DNA of 43,581 nucleotides from Leptolyngbyaceae cyanobacterium (GTDB taxonomy: Bacteria; Cyanobacteriota; Cyanobacteriia; Cyanobacteriales; Aerosakkonemataceae), in contig DATNQN010000087.1 in assembly GCA_036703985.1 (NCBI GenBank), forward strand, positions 1 to 43,581. The letters run 5' to 3'. This document shows positions 1 through 8,082 of this stretch, in pieces. Under the pieces are notes generated by a model. The model ran no database searches. It was not told the DNA's origin and worked only from the letters and a program-made list of their open reading frames with translations. The position numbers were made by a program, and so were the translations under genes. Position 1 is the stretch's first letter, and each line of letters begins with the position of its first letter.

Positions 1-259
1 GGGGCGAGGCTGCACAAACTGCTCTTGAATGTTTGTTTCCTCAAATACTTGTGTCTCTTTTTTTACTTGAGCTTCAACGATTGATTCCTCTTTTACGTAG
101 TCTCGGTTTTGACATCCATTTTTACAGGTGCAAGATCTGAGCTAAGATTGTTGCAGTTTCCTCATCAGGTTCAATAGGAACTGGTTTGACCGTAAGTGAT
201 TCGTTGATGGCTCGATCGCTCTTTCGGTATCGAGGCTTTTTCCGAGTTAGTTTTGGCAT
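1..259 (-). pseudogene. possible frameshifted small gene running off the left edge
   Basis: On the minus strand an ATG at 259 opens a 45-codon frame, basic at its start and acidic later, that stops at 122-124. Just past that point a different frame is open to the window edge and encodes a short Cys-containing stretch (CTCKNGC) followed by Glu/Lys/Gln-rich sequence. The second frame has no start codon of its own after its nearest upstream stop, so one gene broken by a frameshift is the simplest reading. Two unrelated fragments, or chance open frames, are also possible. No family is recognised. Its start lies 54 bp from the divergent gene at 314. Confidence 0.3.
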
Positions 260-313
260 TTCTTTCAACTGGTTTTTACAACAAAGCGCGACAGCGCTAC
301 CAAAAAAAAGAAA

Positions 314-1312
314 ATGAATTATCCGATGGTGTTTTATCCAGAAATGGTAACAAGTTTCTGCCGTAAATATCCTTTAAACTTCTCTAGAGACGATCGGGTA
401 ACAGTTGTTTGTAATAGTTCTTCATCTGTTATTAGACCACAGTTACCGAACTTACCGATAGTACCATCCGTCCAATGGTTTGGTTTGATTTGGCTATTGT
501 GGTTAGGTGGTGCGATCGCACTTACATTAATTGCTATTTCTTGGGGTTGGTCGTGGATAGAATTGTTGTTACTTGTCAGCGCTTATTCTTGTTTGATAGC
601 AGCTGCTTACAGCTATGTATTAAGTTATCGTACTAAGCTGCTTTCGCAGCATCGACAGCAAATATCCGAATACCAAATGAAGTTGGTAACGTATCAAAGA
701 CAGCAGATAATTTCTGAACATCAGCCTGAAATTAAAGCACAAGAATCGTCAATAGATTATAAGTTGCGCTGCCAATTATTGTCAGATTTAATGTCAAATA
801 GAGTTAGCCCAATCGGTCATTCTCAAGCACGCCAAGGTGTGAGCGAAGAAGAATTTCTACGATACTTACAAGGCTATTTCCCTACCACAGTACAAGGGGT
901 TCAGTTCAAGATTCCGATGTCAAAGAAGTCTTATTCGGCAGACTTTACTATTGTGCATAGTATGTCAGGTATTAGTATTGATGTGGAAGTGGATGAGCCT
1001 TATGCTGGCTTGTCTAAAAAACCGACACACTGCTGGGATGAAGATAGCGATCGCCGTCGCAATCAATTGTTTAATGAGTGGGGTTGGATTGTGGTACGAT
1101 TTACGGAAAGACAGGTAGTGCAAGCACCATTAAGTTGTTGTAAATTTATTGCAATGGTGATTGCACAAGTGACGGGCGATCGTTCTTATTTGGAACTACT
1201 AAAATCACAACCAGATTTACTTTCCGTTAAGCCTTGGACAACCAAAGAAGCTAAACGGATGGCCAAACAGAGATATCGTCAAAGCTATCTACCCAAACTA
1301 AGAGATAATTAA
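314..1312 (+). CDS. two-TM protein with C-terminal PD-(D/E)XK nuclease-like domain
   Basis: 332 aa. Two hydrophobic segments near residues 54-76 and 79-103 are followed by a Gln/Lys-rich probable coiled coil (about 105-135) and a C-terminal domain. In that domain an early SEEEF (177-181), YSAD (207-210), IDVEVDEP (222-229) and WIVVRFTERQV (258-268) follow the order Glu, Asp, ExD, beta-strand with Arg/Glu, as in restriction-like and VSR/DUF559-type folds. I infer a membrane-anchored nuclease-like protein with the domain facing the cytoplasm; activity is not shown. It is followed at 36 bp by two small genes in the same direction, probably co-transcribed. Met5 and Met11 are alternative starts. 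Role unknown; DNA processing or defence are guesses. Confidence 0.6.
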   Translation: MNYPMVFYPEMVTSFCRKYPLNFSRDDRVTVVCNSSSSVIRPQLPNLPIVPSVQWFGLIWLLWLGGAIALTLIAISWGWSWIELLLLVSAYSCLIAAAYSYVLSYRTKLLSQHRQQISEYQMKLVTYQRQQIISEHQPEIKAQESSIDYKLRCQLLSDLMSNRVSPIGHSQARQGVSEEEFLRYLQGYFPTTVQGVQFKIPMSKKSYSADFTIVHSMSGISIDVEVDEPYAGLSKKPTHCWDEDSDRRRNQLFNEWGWIVVRFTERQVVQAPLSCCKFIAMVIAQVTGDRSYLELLKSQPDLLSVKPWTTKEAKRMAKQRYRQSYLPKLRDN

Positions 1313-1347
1313 TAGTCTATATCAAATTTAAACAAACCTAATCCGAA

Positions 1348-1692
1348 ATGGCTCAGTTACCAGAGGAAATTACGACAACTGTTTTGGAATTGCAGCGGCA
1401 GCTGTTAGTAGTAATTAATCAAGCAACCGCCACTGGATTTGCCATTTTGCAGCAATATGGGGAGACGGAAACTAGCTTGATTGCCTTGGAAGACCTGGAT
1501 AATGTTAGAGATAGAGCAAACACTTATTATTCAAGGTTTCATACGCTTTTATTACGCATTGCTGAATCTCAACCCTTTGCTGATACTGCTATGCTAGAAC
1601 TACTGAATCGCTCTATAGAACAAGCACAAGCTACCGTAGAAGCAGCACAAGCTACGATTCAAGAAGAGAAAAGGAATTTTAACATACCATGA
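1348..1692 (+). CDS. small helical protein, function unknown
   Basis: 114 aa, almost entirely predicted alpha-helical, with many Gln, Ala and Glu residues and a C-terminal Ala/Gln heptad-like stretch (about 90-107) that could form a coiled coil. No signal peptide, membrane segment or catalytic motif is seen. The stop overlaps the next start as ATGA (1689-1692), so the two proteins are probably translationally coupled and work together. It lies 35 bp after the nuclease-like gene at 314 in the same direction. No family recognised. Confidence 0.55.
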   Translation: MAQLPEEITTTVLELQRQLLVVINQATATGFAILQQYGETETSLIALEDLDNVRDRANTYYSRFHTLLLRIAESQPFADTAMLELLNRSIEQAQATVEAAQATIQEEKRNFNIP

Positions 1693-1919
1693 CTCAGGAA
1701 CCGAAGCTACCCGATCTAGAAACAGTTAAGCAGACTTCAGCCAAAATGAAGGAAATCTGCAATAGAGCCGATGCCGGGATTTTAGTCTTAGATAGTTTAA
1801 TTGCCCAACTTGAAGAACAAATTCACTCTTCACCGCTGTATCGCTACCGATTGAATAGAGCCAAGCAGTTGCTCAACATAAAACCAGACAGTTCCGAAGG
1901 TGCAGAAGTTTGTAGCTGA
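1689..1919 (+). CDS. small helical protein coupled to its upstream neighbour
   Basis: 76 aa, with helical segments and a basic, Tyr/Arg-rich region (SSPLYRYRLNRAKQLL). It starts inside the stop of the preceding gene (ATGA overlap), the usual sign of coupled translation and near-equal dosage. It ends 48 bp before the next small gene at 1968. No domain recognised; a cyanobacterial plasmid small protein is all that can be said. Confidence 0.5.
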   Translation: MTQEPKLPDLETVKQTSAKMKEICNRADAGILVLDSLIAQLEEQIHSSPLYRYRLNRAKQLLNIKPDSSEGAEVCS

Positions 1920-1967
1920 TCCGGACTAAAGATGGTCAAGGTATAAGCAGCCTAAACTAAGACAGAA

Positions 1968-2192
1968 ATGGAAAAGGCAACTGAAGAGACAGCAGTTAAT
2001 TTGATGCAACTGATGCTGGATGAAGATTGGGTCAGGGAAGCAGTCCGCATTGAGGAAGAAGCTGGATGCGATATTGGAGCGGGTTTTGATTTAGGAGCTA
2101 ATTTAGGAGGATTTCTCCAAAACCCAGATGAAGAAGCTCGCTTGTTGGAGTTGCGAGCTAACAGCAGAAGCGGAGACGACAAAAAAGGATGA
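1968..2192 (+). CDS. small acidic protein, probably truncated by a recent frameshift
   Basis: 74 aa as it stands. The N-terminal part (two short helices, then DIGAGFDLGANLGGFLQNP) looks conserved and gene-like, but the last ten residues are low-complexity. At 2148-2161 two near-identical heptamers, GAGTTGC and GAGCTAA, lie side by side. Removing seven bases restores a frame that runs to the TGA at 2266-2268 and adds an amphipathic, charged C-terminus of about 37 residues. I infer that a 7-bp duplication shortened an original protein of about 98 aa. It ends upstream of the perfect hairpin at 2325. Function unknown. Confidence 0.5.
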   Translation: MEKATEETAVNLMQLMLDEDWVREAVRIEEEAGCDIGAGFDLGANLGGFLQNPDEEARLLELRANSRSGDDKKG

Positions 2193-2324
2193 CTCCGAAC
2201 AGCGCTTTCTGGTGCGGGCCGCAAATGCTATTCGCGAGCAAGTGATGAGGCAGCAGGTGGGTGTCTGACAACCAGGATTTTCTACTTACAACCTTAAAAG
2301 TATTACTTTTAACTCAGTAGAATT

Positions 2325-2346
2325 GTGCGCCATGGCGCACATTTTT
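2325..2346 (+). terminator. perfect 16-bp palindrome with T-tract
   Basis: GTGCGCCATGGCGCAC (2325-2340) is a perfect inverted repeat followed by ATTTTT. It sits between the rightward small genes and the end of leftward recG, so it suits a terminator for the small-gene operon. The T-tract is short and on the plus side only. Confidence 0.5.
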
Positions 2347-2363
2347 GATTGGTGATGCTGGAC

Positions 2364-4496
2364 TTAGTTGAGCGTGGCCAGAGCATCTAGGTTGTCAAAC
2401 CGCTGTCTGCGGGACAGTTCCTGCCAAAGTTCAGGCCATCGCTTTAAGGTAGGGTCTTTCCTCATTACCATCTGTGCAGCTTTTCTCGCTTGTTCCAGCA
2501 GTGCTTGGTCTTTCACTAAATCAGCTAAAGCAAATTCAGGTAATCCCGCTTGCTTAGTTCCTAACACTTGACCTGGGCCTCGCAAACGTAAATCCATCTC
2601 TGCAAGGAAAAAACCATCTTGCGAAGTCTCCATTACCTTCAGCCGAGTTTTAGCATCGTCAGATTTTGAATCGCTCACCAGCAGGCAATAAGATTTGTAG
2701 TTACCTCTGCCAACTCGACCCCGCAGTTGATGTAATTGCGATAGGCCAAATCGTTCGGCGTGTTCGATTAACATAACAGTGGCATTCGGGACATCAACAC
2801 CTACTTCAATCACTGTAGTTGAAACCAAAATCTTCGTTTGCTGATTGCGAAAACGAGCGATCGCAGTTTCTTTTTCGCCTGAACTCATACGACCGTGCAA
2901 TAATCCTACCTCGATATGAGGAAAGATATTTTCACTTAAGTGTTGGTGTTCCTCAATCGCAGCTTTCAAGTCCAGCTTTTCTGAAGCTTCGACCAATGGC
3001 AGAATAATGTATGCCTGACGACCTTGCTCTACTTCTCGATCGATTAAACGGTAAGCTTTATTTCGCGTTCGCTCGGTCAGTAGTTTAGTTTCTATTGGTT
3101 GTCTCCCCGGTGGTAGTTCGTCGAGCAAACTAATATCTAAATCTCCATGCAAAGTTAATGCTAGAGTGCGAGGAATGGGAGTCGCCGTCATCGTTAGCAA
3201 ATGGGGAGTAATGCCTTTTTGGGATAATCTAATTCGCTGAGAGACTCCAAATCGATGTTGTTCGTCAATCACCGCTAACCCCAGGTGCTTAAATTTGACT
3301 GGATTTTGGATCAAAGCGTGAGTACCAACTAGCAAGGGAAGTTTTCCCGATTCTAGTTCTTGCAGAATGCACCGACGTTCTCTAGTTGAAGTGGAACCCG
3401 TCATTAGTGCAACTGGGATTCCCAACGGTTCAAGCCATGCTGATATTTTACGAAAGTGTTGCTGTGCCAGCACTTCCGTCGGTGCCATCAGTGCCACTTG
3501 GTAGCCAGACTCAATTGCCGCTAGCATCGCAACTGCGGCGACTACTGTTTTACCAGCACCCACGTCTCCCTGGACTAGCCGATTCATTGGAGTAGACTGC
3601 TCCAAATCGGATAGAATTTCATCAATTACCCGCTGCTGTGCTTGGGTGAGGGTAAACGGTAGCCTTTGGTAGAACTGGTTGAGCAGTTTTCGAGTGGCTA
3701 TCAGCGGATACCCTGGCTGTTGTTGTAAGGAGTATCGGCGCTGCAACAGTCCTAGTTGTAGATAAAAGAATTCATCAAATGCCAATCTCCGCCGAGCTTT
3801 TTCCAAGCGATCGCTATTTGGGGGAAAATGGATGTGTGCGATCGCTTGTGCCAGATCTATCAGTTCAAAACGAGAACGCAGTTTAATGGGAAGCGGATCT
3901 AGCAATACTTCAGCTTGTGCGATCGCCGCTTCTGTACAATGCCGAATTAACTCATTTGTGACGCCTTTGGTTAACCGATAGATGGGTGTGATTGAATTGG
4001 TGCTAGCTTTAGCATCTGCCAAACTCACTACTTTGATAGTAGGGTTATTGATGGTTAGTCCATAACTATCTTGTTTGACTTTGCCAGTTACTAATACGAT
4101 CGCACCTGGATTGTAAAGTTTGTATTGTTCGGTTCGCCATTGTTGCGAGCGGTAATAGCTATGATTGTAGAATTGGGTGCAGGTAATTCGGCCTGTCTTA
4201 TCTCGAATAATCCATTTTTGCAAGGTTAATTCTGGTTTTTTACGGCTGTTAAAGATGACGTGGTTGACTATTTTACCAGCGATAGTAACGTATTCTCCCG
4301 TGTGAGCTTCGCTAATGCGAGTGCGTAATATTGATAAATGCTCTCTAGGAAAATAGTAGAGCAAATCGGCAATCGTATTCAGTCCTAATTGCGCTAGTTT
4401 TTTAGCATCGATAGTGGTTATATCAAGCATTTTTTGTAAGTTAGATTTGACTGAAAGGTTGTTCATATCGGGATTGGTTAGGTTGAGTCGAATCAA
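2364..4496 (-). CDS. recG: RecG-family ATP-dependent DNA helicase
   Basis: 710 aa superfamily 2 helicase that would remodel stalled forks and branched DNA. The order is an N-terminal wedge/OB region (about 20-170, with helix-hairpin-helix-like LAQLGLNTIADLLYYFP), Walker A GDVGAGKT (310-317), Walker B DEQH (411-414), motif III TATP (437-440), and a C-terminal helicase domain ending in the QLRGRVGRG arginine-finger motif. All catalytic motifs look intact. From memory, chromosomal cyanobacterial RecG is usually longer at the N-terminus, so this may be a second, element-borne copy. The first Met is used; Met11 is an alternative. The gene is single, leftward, with 120 bp of hairpin-rich DNA upstream. 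Confidence 0.9.
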   Translation of the reverse strand: MIRLNLTNPDMNNLSVKSNLQKMLDITTIDAKKLAQLGLNTIADLLYYFPREHLSILRTRISEAHTGEYVTIAGKIVNHVIFNSRKKPELTLQKWIIRDKTGRITCTQFYNHSYYRSQQWRTEQYKLYNPGAIVLVTGKVKQDSYGLTINNPTIKVVSLADAKASTNSITPIYRLTKGVTNELIRHCTEAAIAQAEVLLDPLPIKLRSRFELIDLAQAIAHIHFPPNSDRLEKARRRLAFDEFFYLQLGLLQRRYSLQQQPGYPLIATRKLLNQFYQRLPFTLTQAQQRVIDEILSDLEQSTPMNRLVQGDVGAGKTVVAAVAMLAAIESGYQVALMAPTEVLAQQHFRKISAWLEPLGIPVALMTGSTSTRERRCILQELESGKLPLLVGTHALIQNPVKFKHLGLAVIDEQHRFGVSQRIRLSQKGITPHLLTMTATPIPRTLALTLHGDLDISLLDELPPGRQPIETKLLTERTRNKAYRLIDREVEQGRQAYIILPLVEASEKLDLKAAIEEHQHLSENIFPHIEVGLLHGRMSSGEKETAIARFRNQQTKILVSTTVIEVGVDVPNATVMLIEHAERFGLSQLHQLRGRVGRGNYKSYCLLVSDSKSDDAKTRLKVMETSQDGFFLAEMDLRLRGPGQVLGTKQAGLPEFALADLVKDQALLEQARKAAQMVMRKDPTLKRWPELWQELSRRQRFDNLDALATLN

Positions 4497-4521
4497 ACGA
4501 ATAGTGCTGTAGTGTTAGCAC

Positions 4522-4548
4522 CGCTTCGTGTTTTCTAATAGCGAAGCG
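4522..4548. repeat. inverted repeat upstream of recG
   Basis: CGCTTCG (4522-4528) and CGAAGCG (4542-4548) are perfect 7-bp arms around a 13-nt loop, with related GTTAGC sequence on each flank. It lies 26 bp upstream of the recG start. It may be an interspersed repeat or a leader hairpin. Confidence 0.45.
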
Positions 4549-4558
4549 TTAGCTTCAT

Positions 4559-4598
4559 TAAAAATAAAGGAGTGAAGAATTATTTTCCTCACTCCTTT
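4559..4598 (-). terminator. intrinsic terminator of the gene at 4617
   Basis: AAAGGAGTGA (4566-4575) pairs perfectly with TCACTCCTTT (4589-4598). Read leftward, the stem is followed by TTTATTTTTAA. It begins 19 bp past the stop of the leftward gene at 4617 and should separate that gene from recG. Confidence 0.75.
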
Positions 4599-4616
4599 GT
4601 TACCATCGAAATAGCT

Positions 4617-5075
4617 TTAGGGTACAGTAGCTTTTTCTTTGGCGTGATTGTTGGTTATTCTTTGTGGTTGAGATAATTCAGACGATCGTTTATTCAAACT
4701 TCGGTCAATTATTCCTTGCCAGGTAAATTTCAACACAGAGGCTACTAACTTTTGTGCTGTCGGATCGCCTTTAAGTGCCAGAGACATCCAAAAAGCAAAT
4801 GCTAAATTCAAACTAATTGGTGTTACAGGTGCAACGTTTCCTTCTACCAAGAGCTTTTCGGGTAATATTTCTTCGTCTAGCTGCCTTACAAAATATTCAA
4901 TTTTTTCAGATGTAGCAAATTTTAAAACAGCGTTCACTTTGGCTCCCACTACTGCTGCTGTTGATTCAACGGAAGTGCAGTAAATACACGAGTTAGTATC
5001 CGTTGGCACTTCTATCAATTCAACAAAGATGGGGTCGTTTCCTGGTTGAAAGATGTGATGCTTGGCTATTTCCAT
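4617..5075 (-). CDS. conserved plasmid protein, function unknown
   Basis: 152 aa from the ATG at 5075, chosen because GAGG lies 9 nt upstream; an in-frame TTG at 5090 would overlap that site. The middle is mixed alpha/beta. The C-terminal part (FAFWMSLALKGDPTAQKLVASVLKF region, about residues 95-125) recalls the helical tails (FW..A..G...A) found in several cyanobacterial antirepressor-like proteins, but this similarity is weak. There are no membrane segments. It is a single leftward gene between the relaxase terminator and its own terminator. Confidence 0.5.
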   Translation of the reverse strand: MEIAKHHIFQPGNDPIFVELIEVPTDTNSCIYCTSVESTAAVVGAKVNAVLKFATSEKIEYFVRQLDEEILPEKLLVEGNVAPVTPISLNLAFAFWMSLALKGDPTAQKLVASVLKFTWQGIIDRSLNKRSSELSQPQRITNNHAKEKATVP

Positions 5076-5185
5076 TGTTGAATTCCTCAAATTTGGATAT
5101 TTTTAGAGCTTTCTAGAAGCATCGTATTCTTTATGTTTTTAATAAACTTCGCCAAAAGCAGGTAATTATATTTAGTTAAAATTAA

Positions 5186-5203
5186 CCCCTCTAGTTGGAG
5201 GGG
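5186..5203 (-). terminator. hairpin of the GAGGGG family, likely relaxase terminator
   Basis: CCCCTC-TAGTTG-GAGGGG has 6-bp perfect arms. Read leftward it is followed by TTAATTTTAAC, so it can end the mobC-relaxase transcript, whose stop is 8 bp away. The same hairpin sequence recurs at 7024, 12486, 21447 and 31766, where it precedes genes instead. Confidence 0.6.
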
Positions 5204-5210
5204 ATACTAT

Positions 5211-6518
5211 TTAATCTAGTTCTAACTGAATTTGTCGTTGTTGCTGTTGCTTCCCAAAAGCTTGGAAGTTCTCTATATCTAGTTCGGTAATTTGGCAAGC
5301 GTTTAACTGATAGGTTCCATCGGCAGCAAAAGCAGCTTTAAGAATTTCATCCCTATCAATGGAGCTAATTGAGAGCGTTAGTTGAGATTGATTCCATAGA
5401 ATTTGGTATTGACCGAGTGTTTGACGATTTGATTCGACAGCAATTAAAGCATCTAAAGCAATCGCAATTATCGTATCTGTTTGACTGCTCTGTTCAACTT
5501 TAGCTTCGATGGGTTGTTCAGTAGGTTTATAAAGATTTGGCTTAGGCTGTAGAGAAAGCGATCGCACTGTCTGGTTAAAGTTTGATAAGTTACTATTATC
5601 ATCATTATTAAATGTATCTGACGTAATCAAATCTACTGTAGTGGCATCTGTGTCCCTGTTTGTTTCGGGTAAAGATTTGCCCGTCAGAAGTTCGTGCGAA
5701 TCAGCTATTACTTCTTGTTGTTGCGTTAGCATTTTCAGAAGCTCGTTATCTTCTGAGTCATAGCTAATACCTCGATATTTCTGCAATCCGTGAAAAGTAT
5801 ATGCTTTACCCAATTGAGTGCCATTAAAAGCTATGTCATTTAGTTGGTAAGAAATGCCTTTAATGCAGCCAGTTCTTGTCATTCTAATTTGTACTTCTAC
5901 ACCTTCAGACTGCAATCGTTCTATCAATTCTGGCATCGTCGATGGGGAGGCAACGCACTCATCTATTAAGGATTGCAATTGCACGCGCACGCTCTTTTGT
6001 CCGCTGTTGCGATTTTTCCGATATTCTGCTGTTGTCTGCGCTCGTTTTTCTGATTCCCAACTGGGTGCTATAGTTTCTAAACTGTACTTAGCTTCTAGCG
6101 CTCGAATTACTTCTTGGCTTTTGTAATAGTCCCAGCTATCATCTACTACTGTCCCATCAAAGCGAATGCGACTGCCTACAATATGGATGTGGTCGTGTTC
6201 GGTGTCGGTGTGTTTGGCTACAACATATTGGTTATTATCAAATCCTATTGCTTTCATGTAGTCGTCTGCTACACTACACCAACGTCGATCGTTTTCTGCA
6301 TCTGAATCGAGTTTTTCTTTGGCGTCTACTGACAAAGTGGCATGGAATACTGCTATTTTGAGATGTGGTTTAAGTTGTCTGGTAATGGCAAATTCGATAC
6401 TAAGTGTTTCAGCAGTTTGTCCGCACATACTACCACCGATTATGTAAGCGCCTTTTTTGCCAAGTACGTAATCGAGACAGCCTCGAAATCCTTTACCTTT
6501 GATTTGTTTACCGATCAT
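5211..6518 (-). CDS. mobA: MobA/VirD2-like relaxase
   Basis: 435 aa. It would nick one strand at oriT, stay covalently bound through a tyrosine, and pilot the strand into a recipient. The N-terminal 250 residues match the relaxase/mobilisation nuclease family: a tyrosine in GCLDYVLGKKGA (Tyr17) is the likely nucleophile, and HTDTEHDHIHIV (103-114) supplies the metal-binding histidines. The rest is a low-conservation tail ending QIQLELD. The start follows the mobC stop with no gap (TAA then ATG), so the two are coupled. The pattern fits MOBP best, but the class should be confirmed by alignment. It works with the MobC-like protein and probably the coupling protein at 36142. Confidence 0.85.
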   Translation of the reverse strand: MIGKQIKGKGFRGCLDYVLGKKGAYIIGGSMCGQTAETLSIEFAITRQLKPHLKIAVFHATLSVDAKEKLDSDAENDRRWCSVADDYMKAIGFDNNQYVVAKHTDTEHDHIHIVGSRIRFDGTVVDDSWDYYKSQEVIRALEAKYSLETIAPSWESEKRAQTTAEYRKNRNSGQKSVRVQLQSLIDECVASPSTMPELIERLQSEGVEVQIRMTRTGCIKGISYQLNDIAFNGTQLGKAYTFHGLQKYRGISYDSEDNELLKMLTQQQEVIADSHELLTGKSLPETNRDTDATTVDLITSDTFNNDDNSNLSNFNQTVRSLSLQPKPNLYKPTEQPIEAKVEQSSQTDTIIAIALDALIAVESNRQTLGQYQILWNQSQLTLSISSIDRDEILKAAFAADGTYQLNACQITELDIENFQAFGKQQQQRQIQLELD

Positions 6519-6926
6519 TTATATTTGTGTTGATTGAGCGATTTGGGCTGCAATAGTTTGAATTAAAGTTTGATTTTCTTTGAGTAGTTGTTGAATGTTT
6601 TGTAATAGCGAGCGATTCACTGCTACTGGCTCTCCTAGCATGACGGAAGTGTTACAAGCTTTGGCAATTTGATTGAGGTTGTTACCAGCTTGGCGTAGTT
6701 CGATATTAATTTGACATAAAACTTGGTAGGCTTTGAGGTCGAATGCTGCTAGGGGACGGGGCATTGCTCGTCTCGCTACAGTACGACGGACAAATTCGCT
6801 CATGCTTAGATTAACTTCTTGGGCTAAAGTTTCGATTTGTTCGTACTCCACGTCAGTTAATCTCAATTCAAACCTTTTTGACAATATTTCTTTATATTTA
6901 GTATGGCAATTGTTTTTCAGTTTCAT
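6519..6926 (-). CDS. mobC: MobC-like relaxosome accessory protein
   Basis: 135 aa. It begins with a ribbon-helix-helix DNA-binding domain (FELRLTDVEYEQIETLA, then SMSEFVRRTVARRA, about residues 19-54). It is followed by the MobC signature LRQAGNNLNQIAK (about 77-89) and a helical tail. Such proteins bind oriT, open it and help the relaxase nick. Its stop abuts the relaxase start. Upstream lie 1.1 kb without genes where oriT would be expected. No good Shine-Dalgarno is seen before the ATG. Confidence 0.85.
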   Translation of the reverse strand: MKLKNNCHTKYKEILSKRFELRLTDVEYEQIETLAQEVNLSMSEFVRRTVARRAMPRPLAAFDLKAYQVLCQINIELRQAGNNLNQIAKACNTSVMLGEPVAVNRSLLQNIQQLLKENQTLIQTIAAQIAQSTQI

Positions 6927-7023
6927 AAGGTACTATCTACTATCTAAAAGTTACCCCATGTTAAAGAAAAATCATATTTTCTGAAAACCTCTTACAAGCT
7001 GAAATTCACCCCTTCTAACGAGT

Positions 7024-7040
7024 CCCTCCAAGTGGAGGGG
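7024..7040. repeat. GGAGGGG-family hairpin upstream of mobC
   Basis: CCCTCCAAGTGGAGGGG forms a near-perfect palindrome about 100 bp upstream of the mobC start. It is one of five related hairpins in the window and is almost identical to the copy at 31766. Confidence 0.55.
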
Positions 7041-7294
7041 ATTCATCGTTAAAGTTTTTAAGCGGGACAATATTTGTACTTTATAGATGAGGTGGCTTGG
7101 CGAGCGATCGCATTCTCTTAAATCACACTGATGTTTCTATGTAATAGACACCCTAGATACTGCAAGTAAGGTTATTCTCTGCTTCAAAGTGTCATTCCAT
7201 TTCCCGCTAGATTTTTACTTAATATTCTGTTAATTTTGTAGTATTAGCACCTACAAAGCGTAATTAAATCTAATAAAAAGCTTAAACTGCTTTT

Positions 7295-7335
7295 CTCTCT
7301 CCGTTGCGGTTGGGTTTCCGCACAAGGAGGGAGAG
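7295..7335. other. imperfect stem-loop, candidate oriT structure
   Basis: TGCGG (7305-7309) pairs with CCGCA (7318-7322), and an outer CTCTCTCC pairs imperfectly with GGAGGGAGAG. The hairpin lies in the gene-free DNA upstream of mobC, the usual place for oriT. No nic sequence of a known family was recognised, so this is positional inference only. Confidence 0.25.
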
Positions 7336-7433
7336 TATTGATTATTCTCTAAGCACTAAAAAGTCAATTTGTACGGACAATACCATTGCTTGCTACTACC
7401 AATGAAGCGTCATTCTCAGTCATTTCTTTTAAC

Positions 7434-7573
7434 TGTCAATTTTTGTGGTGTGATGTGGTTAAATGTGGTGGAGTGTGGAAAAAAGGTATTTAATTGCTAG
7501 TTAGTGATGAAGAGATTGCCACATCAAACCACATCTAGCCACACTACTCCCCATTACTCCCCATACAACCACA
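7434..7573. repeat. 10-bp phased TGTGG/CCACA array (iteron-like)
   Basis: TGTGG occurs at 7444, 7454, 7464 and 7474, exactly 10 bp apart, with a degenerate TGTCA at 7434. After a 40-bp gap the opposite strand carries it at 7519, 7529, 7539 and 7569 (CCACA), with CCCCA at 7549 and 7559 keeping the phase. The whole is a large imperfect palindrome of helically phased sites. One-turn spacing is typical of DNA on which a protein polymerises along one face. Candidate roles are oriT accessory site, centromere, replication iterons or operator. MobC-like RHH and the ParM partner are possible ligands. Confidence 0.65.
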
Positions 7574-7883
7574 AATCGATTTGACCTAAGATTTGTTATT
7601 TTTGGGGTTTTTTATCAGTCAGGTACGTTTAAGATCTTTTTCAAACTTTTTGAAAAGCGATCAGGGGAGAGCGAGTTTCTTCGATCACCCTTTAGATGAT
7701 CGCGCCCATGAAATGGTCTCAAGACTACATCTGTATGAGTATTATTGCTTAGTTCTCTCTACTGGGCTGACCACCAGCGGGATCGCATAAGTTGTCCGCC
7801 CCCAAATACAAAATCTTCTGGCGGGAAGGGAGTAACGCTTTTTTGTCACTCTCATCAGAGGACATTAAGAAACTCTTGGCAGC

Positions 7884-7924
7884 AAAAGATTCTGTCTTTT
7901 CTTGCAGAAAAGACAGAATCTTTT
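7884..7924. terminator. perfect 19-bp stem-loop with T-tract
   Basis: Arms at 7884-7902 and 7906-7924 are perfectly complementary around a 3-nt loop (TGC), start with AAAA and end in TTTTT. It is a textbook bidirectional terminator, yet no convincing gene ends here. It may insulate the gene at 8083 or end an unrecognised transcript. Confidence 0.65.
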
Positions 7925-7956
7925 TAGAAAATAGAAGCTAAAATGTATACTATATC

Positions 7957-7984
7957 TTGACTCCAAGATTTACCAATCTATTTT
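7957..7984 (+). promoter_or_regulatory. candidate promoter for the HEPN-NACHT gene
   Basis: TTGACT (7957-7962) and TATTTT (7979-7984) are spaced 16 bp. The start site would fall in or just after a small hairpin (TTTTGTCA 7983-7990 / TGACAAAA 7997-8004), giving an untranslated leader of about 90 nt before the GTG at 8083. Confidence 0.35.
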
Positions 7985-8082
7985 TTGTCATCAGAGTGAC
8001 AAAAGAGCAGTAATCTCACCAATAAGAAATTACAATAAAATCACGCATTTGCGTCCCTAATCCAATGCCTTGGTAGAGAACT

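Noticed and set aside
7434-7573. CRISPR or coding tandem repeat
   Set aside because: The unit is only five conserved bases per 10 bp and reverses orientation midway; no open frame of note spans it.
7593-7927. Two overlapping open frames of 60-65 codons
   Set aside because: No protein-like pattern, no ribosome site, and one runs through the perfect 19-bp hairpin.
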